Source: Corynebacterium accolens
Lineage (GTDB): Bacteria; Actinomycetota; Actinomycetes; Mycobacteriales; Mycobacteriaceae
Length of the DNA stretch: 64,000 bases
NCBI RefSeq assembly: GCF_023520795.1
Contig: NZ_CP046605.1
Span: 806,001 to 870,000, forward strand
Direction of reading: 5' to 3'
Shown piece by piece: positions 23,819-32,724 of the stretch. The position numbers and the translations under genes were made by a program. The notes beneath the pieces were generated by a model, which saw only the letters and a list, made by a program, of their open reading frames with translations, searched no databases and had not been told where the DNA came from. The number at the start of each line of letters is the position of its first letter. Positions within the stretch are counted from its first letter, which is position 1.

Positions 23819-24400
23819 TTAGGAAGAAAAGCGGTGGATTCCTGCGGCGGTAACCACGGCCTCGACGCGGCGATCGTGCGACCCGGCTGGGATAGAGTCA
23901 AGGAACTCGGTGGGGTAGACCATGGCGAGTACCGCGGGGTGGTTGCGCGGCACCATGGAAAGCGCGCGGTCGTAGTACCCGCCGCCTTTGCCCAGGCGGT
24001 TTCCGGCGGCATCGATGGCCATGGCTGGGGCCAAAATCAGATCGCAACCGCACAGCACGCGGCTATCAAAACGCGGGCCGGCCGGCTCAGAAATGCCCAA
24101 CTGGCCGGGCTGCATGCTGTGCGGGCCCTTGTATTCTGCCCAGTTCAAGACGCCGTTACCGCAGGTGATGGGCAATAATACGCGGTCGACGCGGCGGGAA
24201 AGCCAGAGGATGAAGTCCGCCCCGCCTGGCTCTGAGCCCAGCGGCCAATAGGCGGCGACGCTAGATACGCCGGCGAGCTCAGGTTCTAACTGCTCGCGCA
24301 AGGCAGTGGTCCATTCCGCGCGCTTATCGGCGGTGAGGCCGCGGCGCGCGCGAAGCAGGCGGGTGCGCAGTTGCTCTTTGATATCGCTGGAAGAAGGCAT
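23819..24400 (-). CDS. fthC: 5-formyltetrahydrofolate cyclo-ligase
   Basis: 193 residues; ATP-dependent conversion of 5-formyl-THF to 5,10-methenyl-THF. The family motif RLGKGGGYYDRAL is complete and KEQLRTRLLRARR and SVAAYWPLGSEP fit the N-terminal half. TATTAT lies 6 bases before the ATG, so the transcript is probably leaderless. It is divergent from galU with a 68-bp gap. The enzyme keeps the folate pool available that purN and purH consume. Confidence 0.92.
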   Translation of the reverse strand: MPSSSDIKEQLRTRLLRARRGLTADKRAEWTTALREQLEPELAGVSSVAAYWPLGSEPGGADFILWLSRRVDRVLLPITCGNGVLNWAEYKGPHSMQPGQLGISEPAGPRFDSRVLCGCDLILAPAMAIDAAGNRLGKGGGYYDRALSMVPRNHPAVLAMVYPTEFLDSIPAGSHDRRVEAVVTAAGIHRFSS

Positions 24401-24468
24401 AAATAAATAATAGCGTCCGTGGCGTAGCGCTACACAGGAAAATAGTGCGCCGTTGTACCCTAAGATCC

Positions 24469-25395
24469 ATGGCTAATGAACGCGAAGATTCCGCCACCGG
24501 AATCACCACGGTTGTAGTTCCAGCGGCTGGCATGGGCACCCGCTTTCTGCCCGCCACGAAAACCGTCCCCAAAGAATTGCTGCCCGTTGTGGATACTCCC
24601 GGCATTGAATTGATTGCTGAGGAGGCAGCCTCTGTGGGCGCGCGCCGGCTTGCGGTTATTACTGCACCCGAAAAGCAAGAAGTAATGCGCCATTTTGCGG
24701 AATTTCCGGATCTGGTAGAAACCCTAGATTCCCGCGGCAAGGATGAGCAGGTAGCCAAGGTCAACCGCGCCCACCAGCTCATTGAGCCCATCGCGGTAGA
24801 GCAAGAAAAGCCCTTGGGCTTGGGCCATGCCGTGGGGCTGGCGGAAGAAGTCTTGGCAGAAGACGAGGACTCCTTTGCCGTCATGCTGCCGGATGACATC
24901 GTATTGCCGGCCACCGTCATGGCGGATATGGCGCGCGTTCGCGCCGAGCTCGGCGGCAGCGTGCTGTGTGCCTTTGCGGTGCCGCAGGAGCAGACGTTTA
25001 ACTACGGCGTATTCGACGTAGAAGATACTGACGCGCCGGGCGTGAAAAAGGTCGTCGGCATGGTGGAAAAGCCGGACCCGGAGGACGCACCGTCCAACCT
25101 GGTGGCTACCGGGCGCTACCTGTTGGACCGGAAGATCTTTGATGCGCTGCGCCGGATCGAACCGGGCAAGGGCGGGGAATTGCAGCTTACCGATGCCATC
25201 GAGCTGCTCATTGAGGAAGGCGAGCCCGTCCACGTAGTGGTCCACGAGGGCAAGCGCCACGATTTGGGCAACCCCGGCGGCTATATTCCGGCCAACGTGG
25301 ACTTTGGCTTGCACGATGAAAAATACGGCCCAGCGCTGTATAAAGCTATTAAACAAATCATGTCCGATTTCGAGGCGGAGCAAGGCCTTAACTAA
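24469..25395 (+). CDS. galU: UTP-glucose-1-phosphate uridylyltransferase
   Basis: 308 residues from the ATG at 24469 (MANEREDS). VVPAAGMGTRFLPATKTVPKEL is the nucleotide-binding signature; EKPLGLGHAVGLAEE, LPDDI, GMVEKPDPEDAPSNLVATGRYLL and GKRHDLGNPGGYI complete the family. It makes UDP-glucose for wall polysaccharide, trehalose and glycolipid synthesis. The glp gene follows after 73 bases in the same direction. Confidence 0.96.
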   Translation: MANEREDSATGITTVVVPAAGMGTRFLPATKTVPKELLPVVDTPGIELIAEEAASVGARRLAVITAPEKQEVMRHFAEFPDLVETLDSRGKDEQVAKVNRAHQLIEPIAVEQEKPLGLGHAVGLAEEVLAEDEDSFAVMLPDDIVLPATVMADMARVRAELGGSVLCAFAVPQEQTFNYGVFDVEDTDAPGVKKVVGMVEKPDPEDAPSNLVATGRYLLDRKIFDALRRIEPGKGGELQLTDAIELLIEEGEPVHVVVHEGKRHDLGNPGGYIPANVDFGLHDEKYGPALYKAIKQIMSDFEAEQGLN

Positions 25396-25468
25396 TTATC
25401 TTGCCGCGCGCACGTGCGTTGAGGGAAGCAAGGTAAAAGGGCAAGAAGAAAGGGCGGGCAGAGACCGT

Positions 25469-26803
25469 ATGCGTTCAGTTGATGACCAGTTGGCTCTGAT
25501 TACTGATGCGGCGACGACCCCGGAGCCGGTGCGGATGAGCATTTCTAATGCGCTGGGGTTAATGTGCGCCGAGCAGGTGCAGGCCAATCAGCCCTTACCG
25601 GGCTTTCCCCAGGCGGCCATCGATGGTTATGCGGTACGCGCCGTTGATATCGGCGGCGAGCGCGGGCTGAAGGTCCGGCGCCCGAAGAATCAGGACCAAG
25701 ACGGCAGCGAGGGGGAGGAGTCGGCTGAGCAGGCCGATGACGCCGCCGCGCAGCCCGCCCCACCCGAGGTCGAGCGCTCCTTGCCCGTCGTGGGCGAGGT
25801 TCCGGCCGGTTCGAAGCAGCCGCTGCGCCTGCAGCCCAAGCAAGCCGTGCGGGTCTATACGGGTGCTCCCTTGCCCACGCTTGCCGATGCCGTCTTGCCC
25901 CTCGAGTGGACCGATCGCGGCCGCAAGCGCATCACGGCGCACCGGACGGTGCGCTCGGGCGACTTCGTCCGCCGCGTGGGCGACGATATTCAGCCCGGCG
26001 ATGTCGCTGTGTCCTCCGGCACCGTCCTTGGTCCGGCGCAGATTGGCCTGCTGGCCGCCGTGGGGCGCTCCAAGGTGCTGGTTTATCCGCGACCCCGTGT
26101 GACCATCGTGTCCTTTGGCCGCGAGCTCGTTGATGTGGACAAGGAACCGGGCCTAGGCCAAGTCTTTGATGTGAACTCTTACTCCTTGGCTGCCGCTGCA
26201 AAAGAAGCGGGGGCGGACGTGGTCCGCGTGGGCATTGCCGAAGGCGAGCCCCGTCGCATCCGGGAAGTGCTCGAAACACACATCACGCGCAGCGAGGCCC
26301 TCGTGATTACCGGTGCCGTTGGTGGCGCCGGTGCCGAACAGATCCGCGAGATTTTGGCGGAAATCGGCGATATCGATACCTCCCGCGTGGCTATGCACCC
26401 AGGATCCGTGCAAGGCTTTGGGCTGGTAGGAGATGAGCGCATCCCCACCTTCCTCCTTCCCTCGAACCCGGTATCGTCGCTGGTTATTTTCGAAATCTAC
26501 ATTCGCCCCTTGATTCGCCTGGCCTTGGGCAAGCGCAACGCCCACCGCCGGGTGGTGCGTGCCCGCGCGCTCAACCACATTGATTCCCGCCCCGGGCGCC
26601 GTGGTTTCATCCGTGCCCGCTTGATGCGCGATGCCGAAACCGCCGATTACTTGGTCGAAGGCCTTGGCGGGGCTAGCGGTGCGCCGGCGCACCTTCTGGC
26701 CGGACTTTCCGAGGCCAATGCCATGATCCGCGTGCCAGAGGAAGTCACCGAGATCCGCCCGGGCGATGTTGTTGACGTCTTATTTCTGACCCAGCGCAGC
26801 TAA
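25469..26803 (+). CDS. glp: MoeA/gephyrin-like protein, probable divisome component Glp
   Basis: 444 residues starting MRSVDDQLALI. The MoeA fold is clear: FPQAAIDGYAVRAVD, GEVPAGSKQPLRL, VRVYTGAPLPTLADAVLPLEW, GQVFDVNSYSLAAAAKEAGADVV and LLPSNPVSSLVIFEIY. The molybdenum-insertase loop, normally GGVS(V/M)G with an Asp, reads TGAVGGAGAEQ (about 281-291), so enzymatic activity is doubtful. An acidic insert lies at about 71-105. In C. glutamicum a gephyrin-like protein (Glp) binds FtsZ and a membrane partner GlpR encoded close by; the SepX/GlpR gene 0.9 kb downstream makes that role likely here. A rimJ gene overlaps the stop by one base. Confidence 0.8.
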   Translation: MRSVDDQLALITDAATTPEPVRMSISNALGLMCAEQVQANQPLPGFPQAAIDGYAVRAVDIGGERGLKVRRPKNQDQDGSEGEESAEQADDAAAQPAPPEVERSLPVVGEVPAGSKQPLRLQPKQAVRVYTGAPLPTLADAVLPLEWTDRGRKRITAHRTVRSGDFVRRVGDDIQPGDVAVSSGTVLGPAQIGLLAAVGRSKVLVYPRPRVTIVSFGRELVDVDKEPGLGQVFDVNSYSLAAAAKEAGADVVRVGIAEGEPRRIREVLETHITRSEALVITGAVGGAGAEQIREILAEIGDIDTSRVAMHPGSVQGFGLVGDERIPTFLLPSNPVSSLVIFEIYIRPLIRLALGKRNAHRRVVRARALNHIDSRPGRRGFIRARLMRDAETADYLVEGLGGASGAPAHLLAGLSEANAMIRVPEEVTEIRPGDVVDVLFLTQRS

Positions 26804-27513
26804 TGCTTGACCCTTTCGGTACCGCCTCAGCCAAGCTGCGCCATCCAGTCACCGGGCCCACTGATGATCTGCATCCCGGTTGGCCGGAAGCGACGCCGAC
26901 GGTGCAGCTTCCTTCCTCGGGGACACTGCCGTCTGGCGGGCGAATGCGGCTGCGCCCCTTGCTGCGCTCGGATGGTCCCGAGTGGCGGCGCCAGCGCATT
27001 GAGGATGAACCATTGCTCCGGCCGGTGGAGCCGACCCAAGCGACCACTTGGACAGAGGCCCACAGCTCGCAGGCCTGGTGGAATTACCTCATTTTTCTGC
27101 GCAACTCCGCGCGCGATGCGCAGGTGATCCCCTTGGCCATTGAACTCGAGGGAAAATTCGTCGGCCAGGTAACACTTGGCAATATTCAGCATGGCAGCAT
27201 CCGGGACTGTTGGATTGGCTATTGGGTGTATTCCGCCGTGCAAGGCGCAGGCGTTGCCACCGCAGCTACCGCCTTGGGAGTGGATCATGCCTTTGGACGA
27301 GTGGGCCTGCACCGGGTGACTGCCACCTACTTGCAGCAAAATCCCGCTTCCGGGCGCGTGCTCGGCGCCAACGGCTTTCGCTCCGAGGGGTATTTGCGCC
27401 GCAACCTGCATATCGATGGCGCCTGGCGGGATCATCATTTCGTGGCCCTAGTCAAGGAAGACTTCTCATCCACGGCGGTTGAGCGGCTGCGTCAAGCTGG
27501 GCGTTTGGTGTAA
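26803..27513 (+). CDS. rimJ: GNAT acetyltransferase, RimJ/RimL-like
   Basis: 236 residues; the ATG shares its A with the glp stop (TAATG), indicating translational coupling. The GNAT fold covers residues about 45-215: MRLRPLLRSDGPEWRRQR, VIPLAIELEGKFVGQVTLGNI, the acetyl-CoA loop VQGAGVATAATALGVDHAFG (Q/RxxGxA-like) and VTATYLQQNPASGRVLGANGF. RimJ/RimL enzymes acetylate ribosomal-protein N-termini, though many relatives have other targets. Its constant place between glp and glpR in corynebacteria raises the possibility of acetylating a division protein; that is speculation. Confidence 0.85.
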   Translation: MLDPFGTASAKLRHPVTGPTDDLHPGWPEATPTVQLPSSGTLPSGGRMRLRPLLRSDGPEWRRQRIEDEPLLRPVEPTQATTWTEAHSSQAWWNYLIFLRNSARDAQVIPLAIELEGKFVGQVTLGNIQHGSIRDCWIGYWVYSAVQGAGVATAATALGVDHAFGRVGLHRVTATYLQQNPASGRVLGANGFRSEGYLRRNLHIDGAWRDHHFVALVKEDFSSTAVERLRQAGRLV

Positions 27514-27658
27514 AAAGTATCCCTAAATCCGGGTATTGCTTTCACAATTTTCACATAAGTAACAACATTGTAATTTGCGGCTTCTGTGGCCCCTAAAGTG
27601 CGGTTTTGGCGATTAGAGTGGAGTAATCATCTGCACCCCAAGGGAAGGTCCTTAAGTC

Positions 27659-29122
27659 GTGTCCACAGCTGTGCCAGTTATTGCAATCATCGTGGTGTGG
27701 CTCTTCGTGCTCGCGCCGTGGCTCCTGGGCAGGAGCAATCGCCCGATGAGCCACACCGGAGAGGCCTTTGAGGATACCCGCGTGCTCTTTTCCGGTGATT
27801 CCGGCAATGTCGCCGGCCGCCGCCGCCCGCGCTTGCGGGCCGATGATGTCCACCGCAGCGGCTCGGATGAGGATTACGACTACGAGGTCGTATCCGCTGC
27901 CGCTGAGGACCCGGACAGCGAGGCAGACGTCGATGACGTGCTGATCGATGAGGACGCAGAAGACCGTTCTTCCCACGCGCAGTCGCGGACCATTGCTGGC
28001 GCTGCCCGCCGCGCTCGGGCGCACCCCTTTGGCGTAGGTGGCCGCGCATACCGCTCCGCCGCAGACGAGGATGAGGCTGACGCGCGCGACGAGCAGGCCA
28101 CCCAGGCTGATGGGCCGGCAGAGACCATCGAGGGTGAAGTCATTGAGGAATTCGCGGTTCCAGCAGCTGCTGACTCACCCGACGCGACCGATTCCACAGA
28201 AGCAGCCGATAGCGCACGCACGTCCAATGATTCCGACGATGCAGATGCGGACGTTGACGATGCCGATGATGTCTTGCTTGATGATGACGAGCGCGCCGCC
28301 GGGGAAGAAGGCGATGTAAAGCGCAAGCCCCGCCGCGGCGATGTGGTTGCCAATTCCACCGAGTCTTTCACCGCGCCGGTGGCAGCAGACATTGCCGAGG
28401 ATGCGTACGACTATGACGAGACCTATACCTCCCCAGTAGACCTGATGTACCCAGGTGCGGTCGATCCTGCTCCTGTTATCGATGCCGAAGAGGCAGACAC
28501 CGCAGAGACCGACTCGGAAGAGCCGGAGAATGACGGTGCATTCGAGGAATCCGCGGAAGCAGATGAGTACGGCGCCCGTGGTGCTGAGGACGCGGCGCTG
28601 AATACCGACCTTTCTGAGGACGAGGTGGCATTTGCCCAGCGCCGCCTTGGCCGCGGTGGATGGGACCCAGTGGCGGATAAGGAAAAGTCCGCCACTCGCT
28701 ATCAACGCCGCCAGCGCACGCTCATTGGCCTAGCCATCGCCGTGGTCCTCACCGTGGCCTTGGGCATTGTGGCCGGTGGATGGACTTGGTGGCTGGCAGG
28801 CATCGTCGGCGTTCTGACCGGTACCTATCTTGTGGCGCTGCGCGCGCAAGTCCGCCAAGAGCAGGCGCTATTGCGCCGTCGCGTAAAGCACCTGCGCCGG
28901 GCGCGGTTGGGCGTTCACAATACCGATGATGAAGCATTGAAGATCCCCCGCAACCTGCGCCGTCCGGGTGCGGTCGTCGTCGAAATCGACGATGAAAGCC
29001 CCGACTTTGAGCACCTTCCCTTAAGCTACAGCGACGATGAAGACGGTGACTTTGATGGCCCACACGCCGGGCCCGATGGGGTAGGGCGCCGCGATGACTT
29101 GGCCGCTCGCCGCGCAGGCTAA
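27659..29122 (+). CDS. glpR: SepX/GlpR divisome membrane protein
   Basis: 487 residues from a GTG with GGAAGG upstream. One membrane span at residues 4-24 (VPVIAIIVVWLFVLAPWLLG), a long acidic cytosolic region (about 60-340, repeated D/E/A), then two spans at about 353-395 (LIGLAIAVVLTVALGIVAGG, WWLAGIVGVLTGTYLVAL) and a C-terminal tail with LRRPGAVVVEIDDESPDFEHLP. SepX of Streptomyces and GlpR of C. glutamicum have this layout and act with FtsZ at the septum; GlpR binds the gephyrin-like Glp. ETIEGEVIEEF (about 155-165) repeats a motif of the DUF6350 protein. Its stop overlaps that of tag. Confidence 0.85.
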   Translation: MSTAVPVIAIIVVWLFVLAPWLLGRSNRPMSHTGEAFEDTRVLFSGDSGNVAGRRRPRLRADDVHRSGSDEDYDYEVVSAAAEDPDSEADVDDVLIDEDAEDRSSHAQSRTIAGAARRARAHPFGVGGRAYRSAADEDEADARDEQATQADGPAETIEGEVIEEFAVPAAADSPDATDSTEAADSARTSNDSDDADADVDDADDVLLDDDERAAGEEGDVKRKPRRGDVVANSTESFTAPVAADIAEDAYDYDETYTSPVDLMYPGAVDPAPVIDAEEADTAETDSEEPENDGAFEESAEADEYGARGAEDAALNTDLSEDEVAFAQRRLGRGGWDPVADKEKSATRYQRRQRTLIGLAIAVVLTVALGIVAGGWTWWLAGIVGVLTGTYLVALRAQVRQEQALLRRRVKHLRRARLGVHNTDDEALKIPRNLRRPGAVVVEIDDESPDFEHLPLSYSDDEDGDFDGPHAGPDGVGRRDDLAARRAG

Positions 29123-29781
29123 TTAGCCCGCTGCGCCTCGCTTCCGTGCAGTTTTTCGGTTTCCTCCGGCCATACGCCGGAGGTTGCCCGGCGGTGGGAG
29201 CCCAAGAGATGGGTATCGACCATGCCGATGGCCTCCATGAGCGCAAAGCAGGTCACCGGCCCCACGAACTTAAAACCGGCCTTCTTCAATTCCCGCGACA
29301 TTGCCTGCGACTCGGGGCTCTTTTTCGGGATATCCTCCATAACCTCGGGATAGATATTTTCTGCGGGCTGAAAGCTCCAAATGAAATCCGCTAGGCCGCC
29401 ATTTTCGCGCAGTTTAATGGTGGCCTTCGCGTTATTGATGGTGGCGCGGATCTTGGTTTCGTTGCGGATAATGGAGGCATCGGCAAGCAAGTGCTCCACC
29501 TCGGCCTCACCGAATTCCGCAACCTTGTCCGGATCAAAATGGCAAAAGGCCTCGCGGAAGGCGGGGCGCTTTTTTAATACCACGGCCCAGGACAACCCAG
29601 ACTGGAAGGACTCCAAGCTCAGGCGCTCAAAAAGGCCGGCCTCGTCCCTAATGGGAAGGCCCCATTCGGTATCGTAATAATTCGTCAGCAGCGACGATGT
29701 CACGGCCCACGGCGTGCGGGCTACCCCGTGCTCATCGTAGGCCAGCGGGGTGCGTTCTTCGGTGGTGGTTTCAGTGTCCAT
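29119..29781 (-). CDS. tag: DNA-3-methyladenine glycosylase I
   Basis: 220 residues from the ATG at 29781, preceded by AGGAG. Family motifs: YYDTEWGLPIRDEAGLFERLSLESFQSGLSW, VVLKKRPAFREAFCHFDPDKVA, GFKFVGPVTCFALMEAIGMVDTHL. It removes 3-methyladenine from alkylated DNA by base excision. The zinc-binding Cys/His set of the E. coli enzyme appears only in part. The longer frame upstream (to 29913) has no start signal. It is convergent with glpR, with stops overlapping by 4 bases. Confidence 0.93.
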   Translation of the reverse strand: MDTETTTEERTPLAYDEHGVARTPWAVTSSLLTNYYDTEWGLPIRDEAGLFERLSLESFQSGLSWAVVLKKRPAFREAFCHFDPDKVAEFGEAEVEHLLADASIIRNETKIRATINNAKATIKLRENGGLADFIWSFQPAENIYPEVMEDIPKKSPESQAMSRELKKAGFKFVGPVTCFALMEAIGMVDTHLLGSHRRATSGVWPEETEKLHGSEAQRAN

Positions 29782-29952
29782 GGGAGGTTCTCCTGTTGGT
29801 ATGTCGTGCCTATTGTCCTTGTCTTGCCCATTGAAGCAGCGATGGCGGGTGAGGCGCAGCGTGAGTCTTGCTAGATGGTGAAATTGCAAGCTAGGCGGGT
29901 GGGGCGGTGGCATCTTCGCGTTGGGGTGGGCATTCGATGTAGTCTATTGACC

Positions 29953-30366
29953 ATGAATAGACCTGCCGTTCGCGATGCCGCATTGCTGCTTTTTCGGTTG
30001 GTCCTCGGACTCATTTTTATCGCGCACGGCGTGGACAAGATGTTCATGGACGGAATGGATGAGACGGTAGGGCAGTTTTCTGCCCTCGGCATCCCGCAGC
30101 CACAGATTGCCGGTTATGCCGCCGCAATCGGGGAGATGGTAGGCGGCGCCTTCCTCGTCATTGGTTTATTGACCACCTTCGCCGCGGCGGCGCTGGCCGT
30201 GGATATGGTGGGCGCGCTGTACTTCGTGCACTGGGGCAACGGCCTTTTTGCTGGCGACGGCGGCATCGAGTACCCGTTGGTGCTGTGCATGTCGCTCATA
30301 ATGATCGTTATTTTTGGTTCTGGCCGGGCGAGCTTGGATAGGGCGTTAAGCAATGTTGACGCATAG
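29953..30366 (+). CDS. DoxX-family membrane protein
   Basis: 137 residues from the ATG at 29953. Four hydrophobic spans; the family start AALLLFRLVLGLIFIAHGVDKMF and GYAAAIGEMVGGAFLVIGLLTTFAAAALAVDM are visible. DoxX proteins are small quinone-linked or thiol-stress membrane proteins; the specific role is unknown. TAGTCT lies 7 bases before the ATG, consistent with a leaderless mRNA. The gene overlaps the next by 14 bases, so the two are co-expressed. Confidence 0.85.
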   Translation: MNRPAVRDAALLLFRLVLGLIFIAHGVDKMFMDGMDETVGQFSALGIPQPQIAGYAAAIGEMVGGAFLVIGLLTTFAAAALAVDMVGALYFVHWGNGLFAGDGGIEYPLVLCMSLIMIVIFGSGRASLDRALSNVDA

Positions 30367-31054
30367 CCAAGTACAAGCGGCGATTTCTGCCCAGCTGGAT
30401 GGGGAAGAAGCGGAGCTTTCCGCCGATGTTATCGACGCCCACCTAGAACACTGCGCGGAGTGCCGGGCCTTTCGCGATAAGGCAGCGGCGCTATCGCGCT
30501 CCTTAAGCTTCGTGGAACCGGCGGATTCCGGCATGGCACCGCCGACGGACCTGTCAGAGGTGATCCTCGCCGGGGTTGAACCGGAGTGGAAGCGGGCATC
30601 GAGTGCTAGGCAGGCCAACCTCACGGTGGCGCGCATCGCCTTGGTGGTTATGGGTCTGGTCTTTGCGGTGTGGGCCATCGTGCAGGTGGTACGCGCCTCC
30701 GGCCTGGTACCGATGGGCGCAGAGGGGGCGGTGCTGGATCCGGCAGCCGATCCGGAGCGCGCCAACCTCCTGATGGAGGGCGCGGCCGTGCGCTTTGGCA
30801 TGGCGTGCGGACTGCTGTGGAGCGCGTGGCGCCCAGCCTCTGTGACCGGGTTGTTCCCGGTATCAGCCACGATGTTTGCGTTTCTTTTTGGTTTTGGCGT
30901 GCGCGATATTGCGCTGGGGACCGTCACCATGGAGCAGGTTTATTTGCTTATTGCCACCGCGCTATCGACCATCAGCCTGGCCTGGGCATGGGCGGCCGAG
31001 AAGGGCTACCTGGTGCGCGCGTGGTGGAAATCCCTGAACGCGCAGCCACACTAA
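30353..31054 (+). CDS. Zinc-finger (zf-HC2) membrane protein, anti-sigma-like
   Basis: 233 residues. The N-terminus has HLEHCAEC (HxxxCxxC), the zf-HC2 zinc motif of anti-sigma factors such as RsrA. After a linker come about four hydrophobic segments (from ARIALVVMGLVFAVWAIVQVV to LIATALSTISLAWAWAAEKG). Normally a sigma-factor gene lies just upstream; here the partner is a DoxX gene, which it overlaps by 14 bases. It may act on a distant sigma factor or be a redox/zinc sensor. Similar orphan proteins occur in other actinobacteria. Confidence 0.75.
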   Translation: MLTHSQVQAAISAQLDGEEAELSADVIDAHLEHCAECRAFRDKAAALSRSLSFVEPADSGMAPPTDLSEVILAGVEPEWKRASSARQANLTVARIALVVMGLVFAVWAIVQVVRASGLVPMGAEGAVLDPAADPERANLLMEGAAVRFGMACGLLWSAWRPASVTGLFPVSATMFAFLFGFGVRDIALGTVTMEQVYLLIATALSTISLAWAWAAEKGYLVRAWWKSLNAQPH

Positions 31055-31074
31055 GGCGAACGGGCCTCTGCCAC

Positions 31075-32661
31075 CTATTTCCAGCTGGGCAGCCACATCA
31101 TGGACTGGTACCAAGATTCCGGGATGATGAAGCCGTATAAGATGGGCGCGAAGTAGAAGAACATCGCGACCACCAGCGCGAGGTAGCAGGCGGCGGCAAA
31201 TGTTCCCCGCCGCATCGTTCCACCAGCGATGCGCGTTACCCACCGCCACCTGATGGGCTTACCGTGCCCGACCATTTGGCCCAGCGCGAGGGCAAGAAGC
31301 ACGATGACAAAGGGGATAAACGCGGTGGCATAAAAGAAGTACATCTGCCGGTCAAAGGCCGCTAGCCACGGCAGGAATCCGGCCGCGAAGCCCACGAGGG
31401 GAATAAGGAAGGCGCGGTTGCGGCGGATAATAAGTGACCACAGCCCCCAAAGCACCGCGGGGACCACCAGCCACCAGATAGCCGGGGTGCCAAAGAGGTA
31501 GAGCATCTTGCGGCATTCGCCACCGCCGCTGCATTCCAGATCCGTACTGGAGTAGTACAAGATGGGCCGAGCGCCGGCCAGCCATGCCCACGGCTTGGAA
31601 TCCCACGGGTGGTGGTGGCCACCGGAAGAGGTCAAGCTCGCGTGAAAATCTAACACAGAAGAGTGGTAATAAAACCAGCCGGCCATAGGTTCCGGTAAGT
31701 GCATGAGCCACGAGTCTTCCCCGATGGTCCCATCCACCTTGGCGTGCCGGTAGACCGCGGTTTCTGAGGCGAACCACGCGCGCCAGCTCCACACATAAAT
31801 CATTATTGGCACGGCTACTAGGGAGGCAAGTGCCGCGGGAGTATCGCGAATGAGCGTACCCACGATGTAGCGGCGAATGCCGTACTTGCGGCGCAATGCG
31901 AGGTCGCTAAAGACGCAGAGCAGGCCGAAGAACATGATGTAGTACAGCCCGGACCACTTCACGGCGAGCGATAGTCCTAGGAAGACTCCAGCGGTAAAGC
32001 GCCACCACCGGAAGCCAAAACGCGGGCCGAAGGGGGAGGTGCCCATTCCGCCGCTCAGCAGGGCGTCGTGCAGGCGCTCGCGCATTTGTTGATGATCGCG
32101 GGCTAGCGCCCACGCGGCGGCGACGATGAAAAAGACCTGGAAGATATCCAGCATGCCAAACTTCGCGGATACCAAGAGTACGCCATCGCAGACGGCCAAA
32201 ATGCCGGCAAAGGTGGCCACCTGCCAGGAAAAGGACAGCCGGCGGGCCAGCGCCATGGTCATCAGCACGGTGGCGACGCCGAAGAGGGCCGTCATCAAGC
32301 GCCAGCCCAGCGGGGTATAACCAAAGACCCATTCCGAAAGGGCAATGATCTGCTTGCCCAGCGGCGGGTGAACGACGAGTCCAAAGCCCGGGTTGGTCTC
32401 AATGCCGCCGATGAATAAGTTATCCCAGCTTTTGACCATGTCCCAGGCCTGCGGCACATAGTGCTTTTCATCGAAGACGGGCGTGCCCTGGGACACCGGC
32501 GCGGTAAGGCCCACGAACCGGGTAATGAGCGCGAGAACCGCGATGATGCCGGTGCTAATCCAATCGGCCTTGCCCCACGTATAGGTACGCGGTGCCGACG
32601 GCATCACGCGGTTATGCGGGGTGCGCGGTGAGCTAGCGGGGGCAGCGGTAGCAATAGTCAC
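31075..32661 (-). CDS. pmt: Dolichyl-phosphate-mannose:protein O-mannosyltransferase
   Basis: 528 residues from a GTG at 32661 (VTIATAAPASS); an upstream start at 32700 is possible. GT39 family, about 10-11 membrane spans. The first periplasmic loop has the catalytic acidic pair in TPVFDEKHYVPQAWDM, with GFGLVVHPPLGKQII and LGWRLMTALFGV. The C-terminal domain has DRQMYFFYATAFIPF. It moves mannose from polyprenyl phosphate to Ser/Thr of exported proteins, including Rpf2 in C. glutamicum. It is divergent from rsmI, as in C. glutamicum. Confidence 0.94.
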   Translation of the reverse strand: MTIATAAPASSPRTPHNRVMPSAPRTYTWGKADWISTGIIAVLALITRFVGLTAPVSQGTPVFDEKHYVPQAWDMVKSWDNLFIGGIETNPGFGLVVHPPLGKQIIALSEWVFGYTPLGWRLMTALFGVATVLMTMALARRLSFSWQVATFAGILAVCDGVLLVSAKFGMLDIFQVFFIVAAAWALARDHQQMRERLHDALLSGGMGTSPFGPRFGFRWWRFTAGVFLGLSLAVKWSGLYYIMFFGLLCVFSDLALRRKYGIRRYIVGTLIRDTPAALASLVAVPIMIYVWSWRAWFASETAVYRHAKVDGTIGEDSWLMHLPEPMAGWFYYHSSVLDFHASLTSSGGHHHPWDSKPWAWLAGARPILYYSSTDLECSGGGECRKMLYLFGTPAIWWLVVPAVLWGLWSLIIRRNRAFLIPLVGFAAGFLPWLAAFDRQMYFFYATAFIPFVIVLLALALGQMVGHGKPIRWRWVTRIAGGTMRRGTFAAACYLALVVAMFFYFAPILYGFIIPESWYQSMMWLPSWK

Positions 32662-32724
32662 GAAGAAGAGTTTAGGCCACGAGCCTGCGCGCGGGCGCAT
32701 AGGAGAATGTGGAATGCTAGAGGC

